The notes below the pieces were generated by a model. The model did no database searches, was not told where the DNA came from, and was given only the letters and a program-made list of their open reading frames with translations. A stretch of DNA of 25,730 nucleotides from JBBDNC01 sp040877875 (GTDB lineage: Bacteria; Bacteroidota; Rhodothermia; Balneolales; Balneolaceae): NCBI GenBank assembly GCA_040877875.1, contig JBBDNC010000080.1, positions 1 through 25,730 of the forward strand, given 5' to 3'. Shown piece after piece: positions 1 through 7,174 of this stretch. A program made the position numbers and the translations under genes. The stretch's first letter is position 1. Each line of letters starts with the position of its first letter.

Positions 1-2131
1 GCTCAAACCGGCTGACCAGCGAATTGCCTTGCTTAATGTTAATATCAATGTTGGGTAATACTTCCAGTTCCAGGTACTCGCTCTCCGGAGTGTAGAAGGC
101 TCGTTTCAATAGTTCAATCCACAGGCGCAATCGGCATATTTTTACCGAATTGGCATTGATATCTACCCCGAACAGGCAGTTCTCAATGAGGTATCTTTTT
201 TCGTGAAAGAGCGCCTGTTGTATGCGCTGCCGCTCAGATGCTATGTTTCGGGAAGCCAGCGTTTGGCCTTTCCAGGTATGCGATACATCATATTCAAACA
301 ACTCATCATCCCCATAACTTACAATCAGCTCATCATTTTCAACCGTAACATTCAGGTCTCGAAACGCTTTGCCTTCCACATCACACAAAATTCCCAGGTC
401 GGATTTTATGGCCAGTAATTCATTCAAACAGGACACCAAAAAATGACCGGAACCTACGGCCGGATCACAAATAGTAATGGAATTGACGATTTCATTTGCC
501 TCTTCAATGGAAACAGATCGGTTCGGACCAATATGATTATAGAGGTCTGAAATCGTTAGCTCTTCTCCGTTTTCAATCCCTGCGACCTCTATGAATTTGT
601 CTGTCATCGCTTTCCGTAAGGTCTCCCGTGCCATGTACTCGGTGATAAACCCCGGCGTGTAAAAAGAGCCGTCTTTATAGCCGTTTATCTTTTCAAAGAT
701 CAATCCAAGTACCGATGCATTGATCAGTGATTTCCGTTCGCTGCGGATTTCCTCTTTTCCTTCGGCGGAAAAATCATAGGCTTCCAGAAATCGAAAGAGA
801 TAATCCAGAATGGGTAGTTCCTTCCCCCGCAGGCCATTCAACACACTGCGGCTGTACACCGACATGGTGGCATCAGTTAAGCCTGAAATCCGGGTGGTAT
901 CATGTTCCAGATCCGATACATCAAACAAGGAACTATTCAGGTATGGAATATGACCGAACTTTTCTTTGATGGCCTCACTTCGCTCCTCATTTCTACGGGC
1001 AAGTACCTGGAAGAAAAGGGTATTCAAAGCGTCAAATCCACTGAGTTCATCACTGTTCAGGAATTTGAATTTCCTATCCCCCCGGTGATAACGGAATAGC
1101 TGAGCTTCCAATAATTTCAGGAACAGCACCCGGTTCATCCATGTAATACTAAGTTCCAGGGCTACTGCAAAAAACTGCTCCTCTTTGTCTTCACCATAGC
1201 TTTTGACGGGTTCACGTACCGTACTCAAATGGTCTTCAGCATCCAGAATCCGGATGGTGTTTTCAACAAAGGAGCCGGGATTTCGTTTTTCTTCGCTTGC
1301 ACGACGAATGTAGCGGGTATTGCCTTCCGTGGTCTCTTCCAGCCCAAGGATATAAAGCAGTTCGCGATAGAATTCCCGGTTCAGGCTGTTGCTGTCATTC
1401 GCAAACGACTCTTTCAGCAGATGGATCGGAGTGAACAGCTTGTACAGCGGAATGAGTTTCTTTTCGTATCTGCTGCCTTCTTCTCCACCCAGCAGTTTCC
1501 GGGTTTTATCCAGCGGTATGTAAAGCCCGGTGATGGACGTCTCCTGAGTTTCTACAAATTTTGCGATTTCACTATACATGAAATCATTGTTGGACGACAC
1601 TTTTTGGTCCGCTTTCCAGCTTCTCCAGGTTTTTCTCAGGGCAGATGGTTTGTAAAAACAGCGTTCAAATTCCTGAGCGTCAAAGATAAACCAATCGTGC
1701 ATATTGGTGATGATCACATGCTTCAGATCGGTGTTTTCTTCTTCAATTCGCTGCTCCAGGTAATACAATACTGCTTCATGCAGCGCTTTCTTGTTGAAGT
1801 TTTTCCGGCTAATCATCTCCGCTTTGTTCCCCGGACGCTTGACCTCTATTAAGACTCCCACGGGATCGTTCTTCTTATCGCCCGTATAAATCGCGAGGTC
1901 AATCCGGCCACTGGTATTGATTTTGTAATCGCCAAAACCAAGGCTATTAAAAAATGGAGGCAAAAGATTTTTCAGATGTTCTTCATGCTCATCCGCTTCT
2001 ACGGCATGGTTTATTTGATCCAATAAACCTGACAAGGAATTTTTAAAGGTATCAAACTCCGGACGCTCTACCGGCTCTTTTAGAAAAGCTTTGTTGATCC
2101 CCTGTCTGACTGTTTTTGAATCAAATTTCAT
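1..2131 (-). CDS. Eco57I-like (type IIG) restriction-modification protein, N-terminal 710 codons; gene continues past the left edge
   Basis: The minus strand is open from an ATG at 2131 to the window edge without a stop. Near residues 78-98 the pattern D-x17-E-V-K (RIDLAI, then LIEVKRP) resembles the PD-(D/E)xK nuclease core. Around residue 556 the motif DPAVGSGHFLV is the AdoMet-binding motif I of N6-adenine methyltransferases, and near the edge the stretch INIKQGNSLVSRF is typical of Eco57I/PglX-type enzymes, where it precedes the catalytic NPPY. That motif and any target-recognition domain lie outside the window. The inferred role is a single-chain enzyme that both methylates and cuts DNA. 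The frame is the same at both ends of the stretch, so the gene looks intact. No clear Shine-Dalgarno precedes the start. It is divergent from the DUF4160/XRE cluster. BREX PglX is a relative, but the nuclease-like N-terminus favours type IIG. Confidence 0.85.
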   Translation of the reverse strand, partial: MKFDSKTVRQGINKAFLKEPVERPEFDTFKNSLSGLLDQINHAVEADEHEEHLKNLLPPFFNSLGFGDYKINTSGRIDLAIYTGDKKNDPVGVLIEVKRPGNKAEMISRKNFNKKALHEAVLYYLEQRIEEENTDLKHVIITNMHDWFIFDAQEFERCFYKPSALRKTWRSWKADQKVSSNNDFMYSEIAKFVETQETSITGLYIPLDKTRKLLGGEEGSRYEKKLIPLYKLFTPIHLLKESFANDSNSLNREFYRELLYILGLEETTEGNTRYIRRASEEKRNPGSFVENTIRILDAEDHLSTVREPVKSYGEDKEEQFFAVALELSITWMNRVLFLKLLEAQLFRYHRGDRKFKFLNSDELSGFDALNTLFFQVLARRNEERSEAIKEKFGHIPYLNSSLFDVSDLEHDTTRISGLTDATMSVYSRSVLNGLRGKELPILDYLFRFLEAYDFSAEGKEEIRSERKSLINASVLGLIFEKINGYKDGSFYTPGFITEYMARETLRKAMTDKFIEVAGIENGEELTISDLYNHIGPNRSVSIEEANEIVNSITICDPAVGSGHFLVSCLNELLAIKSDLGILCDVEGKAFRDLNVTVENDELIVSYGDDELFEYDVSHTWKGQTLASRNIASERQRIQQALFHEKRYLIENCLFGVDINANSVKICRLRLWIELLKRAFYTPESEYLELEVLPNIDINIKQGNSLVSRFE

Positions 2132-2380
2132 GATGAGTGGTATTCGTATTCGAACCGAACAGGTGTTCCCCGATTCCTGTAGGTAAACGTTCATATAGCT
2201 GAATGCCATAAGATAACAGATGTAAGGAAACTTGAAAGAGGCCGAACATTTACTTTCAGGATCTAAGTACTGTCAAGTTTTTACTCCATCCATACTTACA
2301 TAAAAATATAGAAGGAAGGCTTTTAAAAAATGTAAGGGAGAGCCGTCGTGACGATCATATCAATAACGCCCCTATTCGAT

Positions 2381-2413
2381 AATGTCCTGTTTTGCTAAGA
2401 ACAAATGGACATT
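2381..2413. repeat. Inverted repeat AATGTCC-N19-GGACATT upstream of the DUF4160 operon
   Basis: Two perfect 7-bp arms (2381-2387 and 2407-2413) flank 19 nt. Part of the spacer can also pair (TGTT with AACA), so the element could be a hairpin or a spaced dimer-binding site. It lies about 50-80 bp upstream of the DUF4160 start. A 7-bp repeat can occur by chance, so its function is uncertain. Confidence 0.4.
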
Positions 2414-2442
2414 CAAATTGGGACTTTGTTATTCATCTTAAT

Positions 2443-2460
2443 TATGATAAATTTATCATA
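2443..2460. promoter_or_regulatory. Perfect 18-bp palindrome, candidate operator of the DUF4160/XRE operon
   Basis: The sequence TATGATAAATTTATCATA equals its own reverse complement over all 18 bp and ends 3 nt before the ATG at 2464. Its left part (TATGAT, 2443-2448) also resembles a -10 box, which would give a very short leader. A dimeric helix-turn-helix protein is encoded two genes' span downstream in the same operon (2740-3657), so autorepression through this site is the natural reading. The palindrome is seen directly; the binding is inferred. Confidence 0.6.
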
Positions 2461-2463
2461 TTC

Positions 2464-2721
2464 ATGGCCGTTTACAAAAAGACGTTGAATGGCATTGAGG
2501 TCAGGATTCACAATGTAGACCATCCGCCTCCACATTGCCATGCATTCACGGGCAACAAGGATATAAGAATCAATTTACTGACGCTTGAGGTCATGAATCC
2601 GCCACCGGTTTCAATACCGGCCAAATTAAACAAGGCCATCAAAAATGAACGTGAAGAACTTTTAAAAGCCTGGGAAAACGTCACGGTCATTCCTCTCGGC
2701 AGGAATCCGGGTGAATGGTAA
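2464..2721 (+). CDS. DUF4160 family protein, toxin-antitoxin-like partner
   Basis: This 85-residue protein carries the DUF4160 signature near its N-terminus: DHPPPHCHAF at residues 19-28, with a D/H-P-P-H-x-H histidine cluster, then the strand-rich DIRINLL and a helical NEREELLKAWE tail. The biochemical activity of DUF4160 is not established to my knowledge. These proteins usually sit beside a DUF2442 protein, an arrangement that looks like toxin-antitoxin or an XRE-regulated pair, and the next gene here encodes exactly such a partner 18 nt downstream. The ATG at 2464 is preferred over TTG at 2392 because family members begin a few residues before this fold and because the upstream option would translate a palindrome. 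Confidence 0.8.
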   Translation: MAVYKKTLNGIEVRIHNVDHPPPHCHAFTGNKDIRINLLTLEVMNPPPVSIPAKLNKAIKNEREELLKAWENVTVIPLGRNPGEW

Positions 2722-2739
2722 ATCAAAACGCCAAATGTT

Positions 2740-3657
2740 ATGAACGCGATCACAGAAGAAATCAGCATTGACGTAAGCGGCGTTAAGAAGGTAAAATCCC
2801 GCCGGGCCATTAAGGAATTGCTGAAGCAGATACAATTTTCATTCGATGAATTGTCCGATTTCTGGAGTCGTATTGATCAAGCTGAGGTGTCACTGACGAG
2901 ACAAATCCTTGTTTTTCTTGATTTTCATTCGTTGGTACGTCATATCAATAAAACGAATCAGGAGTTTTGGGCGTATAGAATCCGAAAAGACAACTTCTAC
3001 TTTATTTCTATGATCCGGGATACTCGTGATGAGAAATATGCTGATCTCATTGATGATCTTACAAAGCTTTTAGACAACCGATTATCCGTTATCAGGATAA
3101 ACCATGACTTTGAGACAAATAAAGACAAGACAGAACTATTCCGGGAAGTGCAGATAGTTCTCTCAAGAAACTTCAGCTCTGATGCCTTGAAAAAGGTATC
3201 CTATCACAAAGCTCGTCAAACGTTTCTGGCCGAGTTCAATGACGGCACCTATGGTGAAGTTTCTCTAAACGAACTTGGGATCGTGGAAATGAGAAATGAA
3301 TTGATCCTGGATCAGCCGATGATCAGCGAACAGGGCAATGCCTTGATACTTTTCACCCGTGACGGAGAGACGTTTGATATTGACGCCCTTGTTCTGAAAT
3401 CCCTGGTATCAGATCAGGTAAAAAAAGAGATCCGGCGGCAATCAAAACGGACGGCAGAGCATGTGGGCGACAGGATTAAAATGACCAGAAATGAAACGGG
3501 GGTTACCCAAATGGATTTATCCGAACGAACGGGAATAGACCAGGCGATCATTTCCAAGATCGAAACCGGCAAGCATATCCCCCGCTTTGATACGCTCGAG
3601 CGGATTGCGAAGGGCCTGGATCTGACAGTTCATGGATTGCTTGGTGATGGAGCCTGA
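2740..3657 (+). CDS. Three-part regulator: unknown N-terminal region, DUF2442-like domain, C-terminal XRE helix-turn-helix
   Basis: This is a 305-residue protein. Residues 243-298 form a clear XRE/Cro-type helix-turn-helix (TQMDLSERTGIDQAIISKIE, then PRFDTLERIAKGL). Residues 150-222 resemble DUF2442 (FLAEFNDGTYGEVSLNEL, then DGETFDIDALVL). The first 145 residues, with a helical start and FWAYRIRKDNFYFISM, match nothing I recognise. Usual DUF2442-XRE proteins are about 130-160 residues, so this one carries an added domain of roughly equal size. It follows the DUF4160 gene by 18 nt and is probably co-transcribed with it. By analogy with XRE antitoxins it probably binds DNA, most simply at the palindrome at 2443-2460. 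The HTH assignment is firm, DUF2442 moderate, and the N-terminal function unknown. Confidence 0.8.
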   Translation: MNAITEEISIDVSGVKKVKSRRAIKELLKQIQFSFDELSDFWSRIDQAEVSLTRQILVFLDFHSLVRHINKTNQEFWAYRIRKDNFYFISMIRDTRDEKYADLIDDLTKLLDNRLSVIRINHDFETNKDKTELFREVQIVLSRNFSSDALKKVSYHKARQTFLAEFNDGTYGEVSLNELGIVEMRNELILDQPMISEQGNALILFTRDGETFDIDALVLKSLVSDQVKKEIRRQSKRTAEHVGDRIKMTRNETGVTQMDLSERTGIDQAIISKIETGKHIPRFDTLERIAKGLDLTVHGLLGDGA

Positions 3658-3705
3658 TTTTATTGATTATTTGCTCAAGCAGGATTCACGATTTTATAAA
3701 CAGAT

Positions 3706-4308
3706 ATGAAAATAGAAGAGGCAGAACAGCTTGCGCTCACATTGATGGATCAATTCGGCCTGTTGCCCCACTGGCGGTTTGAATGGGATCATGCGAAACG
3801 GCGGTTCGGCCGTTGTGATTACAGAAATAAGGTGATCTCCCTCTCCCGTCACCTCACCACACTGAATTCACGGCAACTTGTCGAAGATACGCTCCGCCAC
3901 GAGATCGCCCATGCCCTGGATGCAGAAGATCGCGGAAAAACAGACCACTCTGCCAACTGGAAACGTTGGGCAGTAACGTGCGGGGCCAAACCGACCCGTT
4001 GCTACTCACAGGCTGAGGTTCGTACACCGGAAGCTCCCTACTACATACACTGCCCCGGCTGTAGCCGTTTCACACCCAGGTTTCGGAGAGTAGCAGCCGG
4101 GAGAATCTACACCTGCGGCCGCTGTTCACGACACTACAATCCCGACTATGCACTCATCCCGAACATCCCTCTCACACTGAAACGGGAGCTGGAAACCGGA
4201 CTCCGAAAATGGTACGAGTTACCCCAGGCCAAAACGATCGTCCGGCTGCTTGAAAAGAGTGAGAAACGGTCCGGATTGCTAAAAAGGTATTACGCCCTCT
4301 CTGGCTGA
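3706..4308 (+). CDS. SprT-like zinc metalloprotein with C-terminal zinc ribbon
   Basis: This 200-residue protein has the SprT-like core: LSRHL near residue 46, the metallopeptidase motif HEIAH (H65, E66, H69), and a downstream DHSANWKRW with H81 as a possible third ligand. A zinc ribbon follows with CPGC (116-119) and CGRC (137-140). The C-terminal 55 residues are basic and helical. Spartan/SprT proteins in eukaryotes cleave DNA-protein crosslinks; the substrate of bacterial SprT-like proteins is not well defined. All catalytic residues are present. The gene begins 48 nt after the XRE regulator in the same direction and may belong to that operon. The arrangement recalls XRE plus metalloprotease pairs such as ImmR/ImmA, but the fold family is different. 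Confidence 0.85.
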   Translation: MKIEEAEQLALTLMDQFGLLPHWRFEWDHAKRRFGRCDYRNKVISLSRHLTTLNSRQLVEDTLRHEIAHALDAEDRGKTDHSANWKRWAVTCGAKPTRCYSQAEVRTPEAPYYIHCPGCSRFTPRFRRVAAGRIYTCGRCSRHYNPDYALIPNIPLTLKRELETGLRKWYELPQAKTIVRLLEKSEKRSGLLKRYYALSG

Positions 4309-4395
4309 TTCCGGTTTCACCAGCCGGTTCGTGATTTGTATTATCTCTCTGAGAACAGTATAATTTTTCTATCCCCTAACCAATCCCAAACACCG

Positions 4396-5710
4396 ATGTC
4401 GAAATCAACCCGCCGCCAGTTCCTGAAAACCAGCGCTCTTGCTACCGTGGGAACCCCCTTTATCCTGAAATCCGCCTTCGCCTCAACCGGGCGTATTGCC
4501 CCTTCCGACCGTATCACGATCGGCATGATCGGGTTCGGAAGAATGGCCCGTGGACACGCCAATAGTTTTGCAAGCCAGCCGGATACCCAGGTCGTGGCCA
4601 TATCGGATGTAGCCGACATACGGATGGAAGAAGGTGCCCGGCAGGTCAATGAATACTACGCCGAAAACAGTGATTCCGGAAGTTACAATGGCTGTAGTAT
4701 GCACAGCGACTTCCGGGAAATCATCGACCGGGATGATATCGATGCGGTCATCATCTCAACACCGGATCACTGGCATGCCATCCCTTCTATCATGGCAGCG
4801 AATGCAGGAAAACATGTCTATTGCGAAAAGCCGCTCTGCCACACGATTCGTGAAGGAAGAGCCGTCTCCGATGCTGTAAACCGAAACGGAATCGTATTTC
4901 AAACCGGTAGCCAGCAGCGGTCGGAGTATGAGGGGCGCTTCCGGAGAGCGGTTGAGCTGGTTCGGAATGGACGGATCGGCACACTCCATTCGATCCATGT
5001 CGGGGTTGGCAGTTCCCCTGTCCTCTGCAACCTGCCCGCGGAACAGTTGCCGGACGGAATCGACTGGAACCGCTGGCTCGGCCCTGCCCCCCTGGCGCCC
5101 TTTTAATCAGATTCTCTGCCCGACCGATGTCCACGGCCACTTCCCGAACTGGAGACTCTACAGCGAATATGCCGGGGGTATCATGGCTGACTGGGGAACA
5201 CACCATTACGATATCGCACAATGGGCACTCGATATGGACCACTCCGGCCCGGTTGAGATCCACCCGCCTGCATTTGGCCTGAACGGCGGCTTGATGTTCC
5301 GGTATGCCAACGGGGTGAAGATGTACCACGGCAATGACCGGAATGCCGTAACATTCCAGGGGTTGGACGGTGAAATAACCGTAGCCCGTGGTTTTCTGGA
5401 AGCGACTCCGACGTCCATTCTCGATGAGACACCCGGCGCCGGGGAACTCCGCCTCTACGACCCGAACCAGGTCAACCACAAACGGAACTGGCTCGACTGT
5501 ATCAAAAATGGGGAGCGCACCGTTGCCGATGCTGAAACCGGACACCGTTCCAACACCATCTGTGCCCTGGCGAATATCGGCTATCTGCTCCAGCGCAGCC
5601 TGGAGTGGGACCCTGAAGCGGAGCAGTTTGTGGATGATGCAGAAGCAACCCGATATCTCGACAAGGTATACAGAGAGCCCTGGACTTTGAAAGCAGCGAT
5701 CCAGTCCTGA
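4396..5710 (+). pseudogene. Tat-exported Gfo/Idh/MocA family oxidoreductase, interrupted by a frameshift
   Basis: The start at 4396 gives a twin-arginine signal (STRRQFLKTSALAT), then a Rossmann NAD(P)-binding domain (IGMIGFGRMARGH) and the family hallmark EKP (YCEKPLCHT). The frame ends early at 5106 after WLGPAP. In the next frame the protein resumes at once as WRPFNQILCPTDVHGHF and continues through DWGTHHYDIAQW to a stop at 5710. Removing one C from the run of six at 5087-5092 restores a single 437-residue protein, the usual size for periplasmic members. So this is either a real one-base insertion or a homopolymer sequencing error. The family carries out NAD(P)-dependent redox steps on sugars and related compounds; the substrate here is unknown. 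The Smr gene remnant follows 41 nt downstream. Confidence 0.85.
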
Positions 5711-5751
5711 CAGGCCAGAAACCCTCAAAACATACATTCTTTTTCGATACC

Positions 5752-5937
5752 ATGGCGAAACTGAAACTCGACCTTCATGAAATTTACAACAAGGGAGATC
5801 AGATCGATCGTGAACTGGAGAATATCATTGAGGAAGCGTTGGAAAAAAAGATCAAAACGGTAGAGATCATTCCCGGAAAAGGGTCCGGCCAGCTCCAGGC
5901 CGATTCCCCCGGAGGCCCCGGTAATCAGTGCGGTTGA
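5752..5937 (+). pseudogene. Smr (small MutS-related) domain protein, truncated after about 48 codons
   Basis: The reading frame begins MAKLKLDLHEIYNKGDQIDRE and reaches EIIPGKGSGQL, both recognisable parts of the stand-alone Smr domain (LDLH motif and the HGxGxG-like GKGSGQL). Family members continue with a basic helix (KKRVLRFL-like) and about 35 more residues. Here the frame turns into QADSPGGPGNQCG and stops, because the sequence from about 5887 onward is the antisense of another gene's start. The full family length is about 85 residues; only the first half remains. Smr domains act as nucleases or nucleic-acid-binding modules, but this copy is unlikely to fold. Confidence 0.75.
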
Positions 5938-5946
5938 TCGTTTCAT
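5887..5946 (-). pseudogene. First 20 codons of a short-chain dehydrogenase/reductase gene, cut at a junction
   Basis: From an ATG at 5946 the minus strand reads MKRSTALITGASGGIGLELA, the N-terminal strand and TGxxxGxG nucleotide-binding loop of a classical SDR. After the alanine the frame passes into the antisense of the Smr gene and is no longer SDR-like. SDRs are normally 230-280 residues, so more than 90 percent is missing. It lies 107 nt downstream of dodecin and in the same orientation, so the two were probably neighbours before the rearrangement. Confidence 0.7.
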
Positions 5947-6000
5947 AGTTCTGTAAGAGAGATCGTTGATAAACCGTTCATTTTCTTCAAATTAATGGCA

Positions 6001-6030
6001 GGAGGGGCCCGTTTCGGAGTGGGCCTCTCC
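6001..6030 (-). terminator. Strong hairpin downstream of dodecin, possible terminator
   Basis: GGAGGGGCCC (6001-6010) pairs with GGGCCTCTCC (6021-6030) over 10 positions with one G-U, around a 10-nt loop. It lies 24 nt after the dodecin stop. There is no clear T run on either strand, so it may only stabilise the transcript end. Confidence 0.4.
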
Positions 6031-6053
6031 GATCGGAACGGGATGCGTCTCTT

Positions 6054-6269
6054 CTACTCCCCTTTATACTTAAAGCTAACATTCATCCGGACGCGATAGG
6101 CTTCAATTTTGCCATCGTCGAGCTTCACATCAAACGATTTTACCTCGGCAATTCGGAGATCATCCAGCGATTTGGATGCCCGGTTCACGGCATTGGCCGC
6201 CGCCTTTTCCCATGATTCACTACTCGTTCCTACCAGTTCAATGATTTTATATACACTGTCGTCAGCCAT
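6054..6269 (-). CDS. Dodecin, flavin-binding storage protein
   Basis: This 71-residue protein matches dodecin along its whole length: SVYKIIELVGTSSESWEKAA, then a helix AAANAVNRASKSLDDLRIAEV and a final strand pair ending YRVRMNVSFKYKGE. Dodecins assemble into hollow dodecamers that bind flavins (FMN/riboflavin) and are thought to buffer free flavin against photo-damage. The start at 6269 is supported by a GAGGAG Shine-Dalgarno about 6 nt upstream. It is a stand-alone minus-strand gene with the SDR remnant downstream. Confidence 0.93.
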   Translation of the reverse strand: MADDSVYKIIELVGTSSESWEKAAANAVNRASKSLDDLRIAEVKSFDVKLDDGKIEAYRVRMNVSFKYKGE

Positions 6270-6681
6270 ATTTTACTCCTCGATTTATTAGTTTGAAATT
6301 AACGGCTGCCCTGCGAAAGCAGACTGTAACTGTAACTCATTCCCCTGAAAAATCATTCATAAAGCGTTCTGTTTGGAATACACAAGAGGATCGGCTCCCG
6401 AATCACGTGTCTTAAAATCAGGTTGACAACCGACAAAGGGTATCATCTGTTAAAAATTTGAATGTATAGAGAACATGGAATCTCAAAATGATTACATACT
6501 CCCTGTTGTTTGAAAGATGTAGTGGTTATTATGCGTTGACCTGGCATGTTGACTCAGGCCGGGCTTGTGAGATCCTTTCATTTCATCTGACCGGGTTCAC
6601 AAGCCTCCCTGAGATCATATCTGATAACTATTTACAATCTTCATTTATTCAAAATAACCGTATAAACCGTACTTCAATATC
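6270..6681. other. Divergent intergenic region between dodecin and methylglyoxal synthase
   Basis: This 412-bp stretch holds no gene I can support. It must contain the promoters for dodecin (minus) and methylglyoxal synthase (plus). A TTGACA occurs at 6423-6428 but no -10 box stands at a normal spacing. A 74-codon frame from 6488 lies partly here and runs into the methylglyoxal synthase gene; its composition is not protein-like. Confidence 0.6.
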
Positions 6682-7170
6682 ATGGCTAAAACGTTCGACC
6701 CTTCCATCGTAGGCCATACGGTCACCATGGAATCTAAAAAAAGAATTGCACTGGTTGCCCACGACTATCGAAAAGAAGACCTTCTCGACTGGGCGGAATA
6801 CAATAAAGACATCCTGAAAGTTCACGAACTATTCGGGACCGGAACAACGGGAGGACTGATTGCAGACAAGCTCGGGCTCGACGTCCACCGCTTTATGAGC
6901 GGGCCTCTCGGAGGAGACCTGCAAATCGGAGCGGCGATTGCGGAAACGAAAATCGATATCATGATTTTTTTCTGGGATCCACTCCAGCCCCAGCCGCACG
7001 ATGTGGATGTAAAAGCCCTGCTCCGAATTGCCGTCGTCTATAATATCCCGGTGGCGTGCGACCGCTCTTCGGCCGATTTTATTATCTCATCAACCCTTCT
7101 GGATAAACCCTACAAACGGTTTCTCGTAGACTACGGAGCCCGATTGAATGAGCTCAACCCGACCTCCTGA
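6682..7170 (+). CDS. mgsA: Methylglyoxal synthase
   Basis: The 162-residue protein carries the MgsA signatures in order: ALVAHDYRK (H27, D28), FGTGTTGGLI phosphate-binding loop (51-60), SGPLGGDLQIGA with the catalytic aspartate (D79), and FFWDPLQPQPHDVDVKALLR (97-115). The enzyme converts dihydroxyacetone phosphate to methylglyoxal and phosphate, a bypass of lower glycolysis that frees phosphate when sugar phosphates build up. The length fits the family (about 150). An in-frame ATG at 6727 would remove a 15-residue extension; the start is therefore not certain. The DUF255 gene starts 4 nt after the stop, so the two are very probably co-transcribed. Confidence 0.93.
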   Translation: MAKTFDPSIVGHTVTMESKKRIALVAHDYRKEDLLDWAEYNKDILKVHELFGTGTTGGLIADKLGLDVHRFMSGPLGGDLQIGAAIAETKIDIMIFFWDPLQPQPHDVDVKALLRIAVVYNIPVACDRSSADFIISSTLLDKPYKRFLVDYGARLNELNPTS

Positions 7171-7174
7171 ACGT

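Larger units (their letters stand above)
2132..2463. other. Divergent intergenic region between the restriction-modification gene and the DUF4160 operon
   Basis: This 332-bp AT-rich stretch has no credible ORF. It separates two divergently transcribed units and so must hold both promoters. On the minus strand a TTGACA (2276-2271) lies 18 bp from TAAATG (2252-2247), a weak candidate promoter for the restriction-modification gene. On the plus side it contains the two inverted repeats listed separately. A TTG-initiated upstream extension of the DUF4160 frame to 2392 is possible but reads through both inverted repeats and is not preferred. Confidence 0.6.

Noticed and set aside
1229..1852. Plus-strand open frame of 207 codons
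   Set aside because: It is antisense to the restriction-modification gene, whose minus-strand frame has recognisable motifs on both sides; the plus-strand translation resembles no family.
2392..2463. TTG-initiated 24-codon N-terminal extension of the DUF4160 protein
   Set aside because: It would translate the inverted repeats and the palindrome, and family members start near the ATG at 2464.
4790..5737. Minus-strand open frame of 315 codons
   Set aside because: It is the antisense of the frameshifted Gfo/Idh/MocA gene, which shows clear family motifs on the plus strand.
6423..6428. TTGACA as a -35 box for mgsA
   Set aside because: No -10-like hexamer is found at 16-19 nt spacing.
6488..6712. 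Plus-strand 74-codon frame upstream of methylglyoxal synthase
   Set aside because: It overlaps the start of mgsA in another frame, lacks a ribosome-binding site and has no protein-like pattern.
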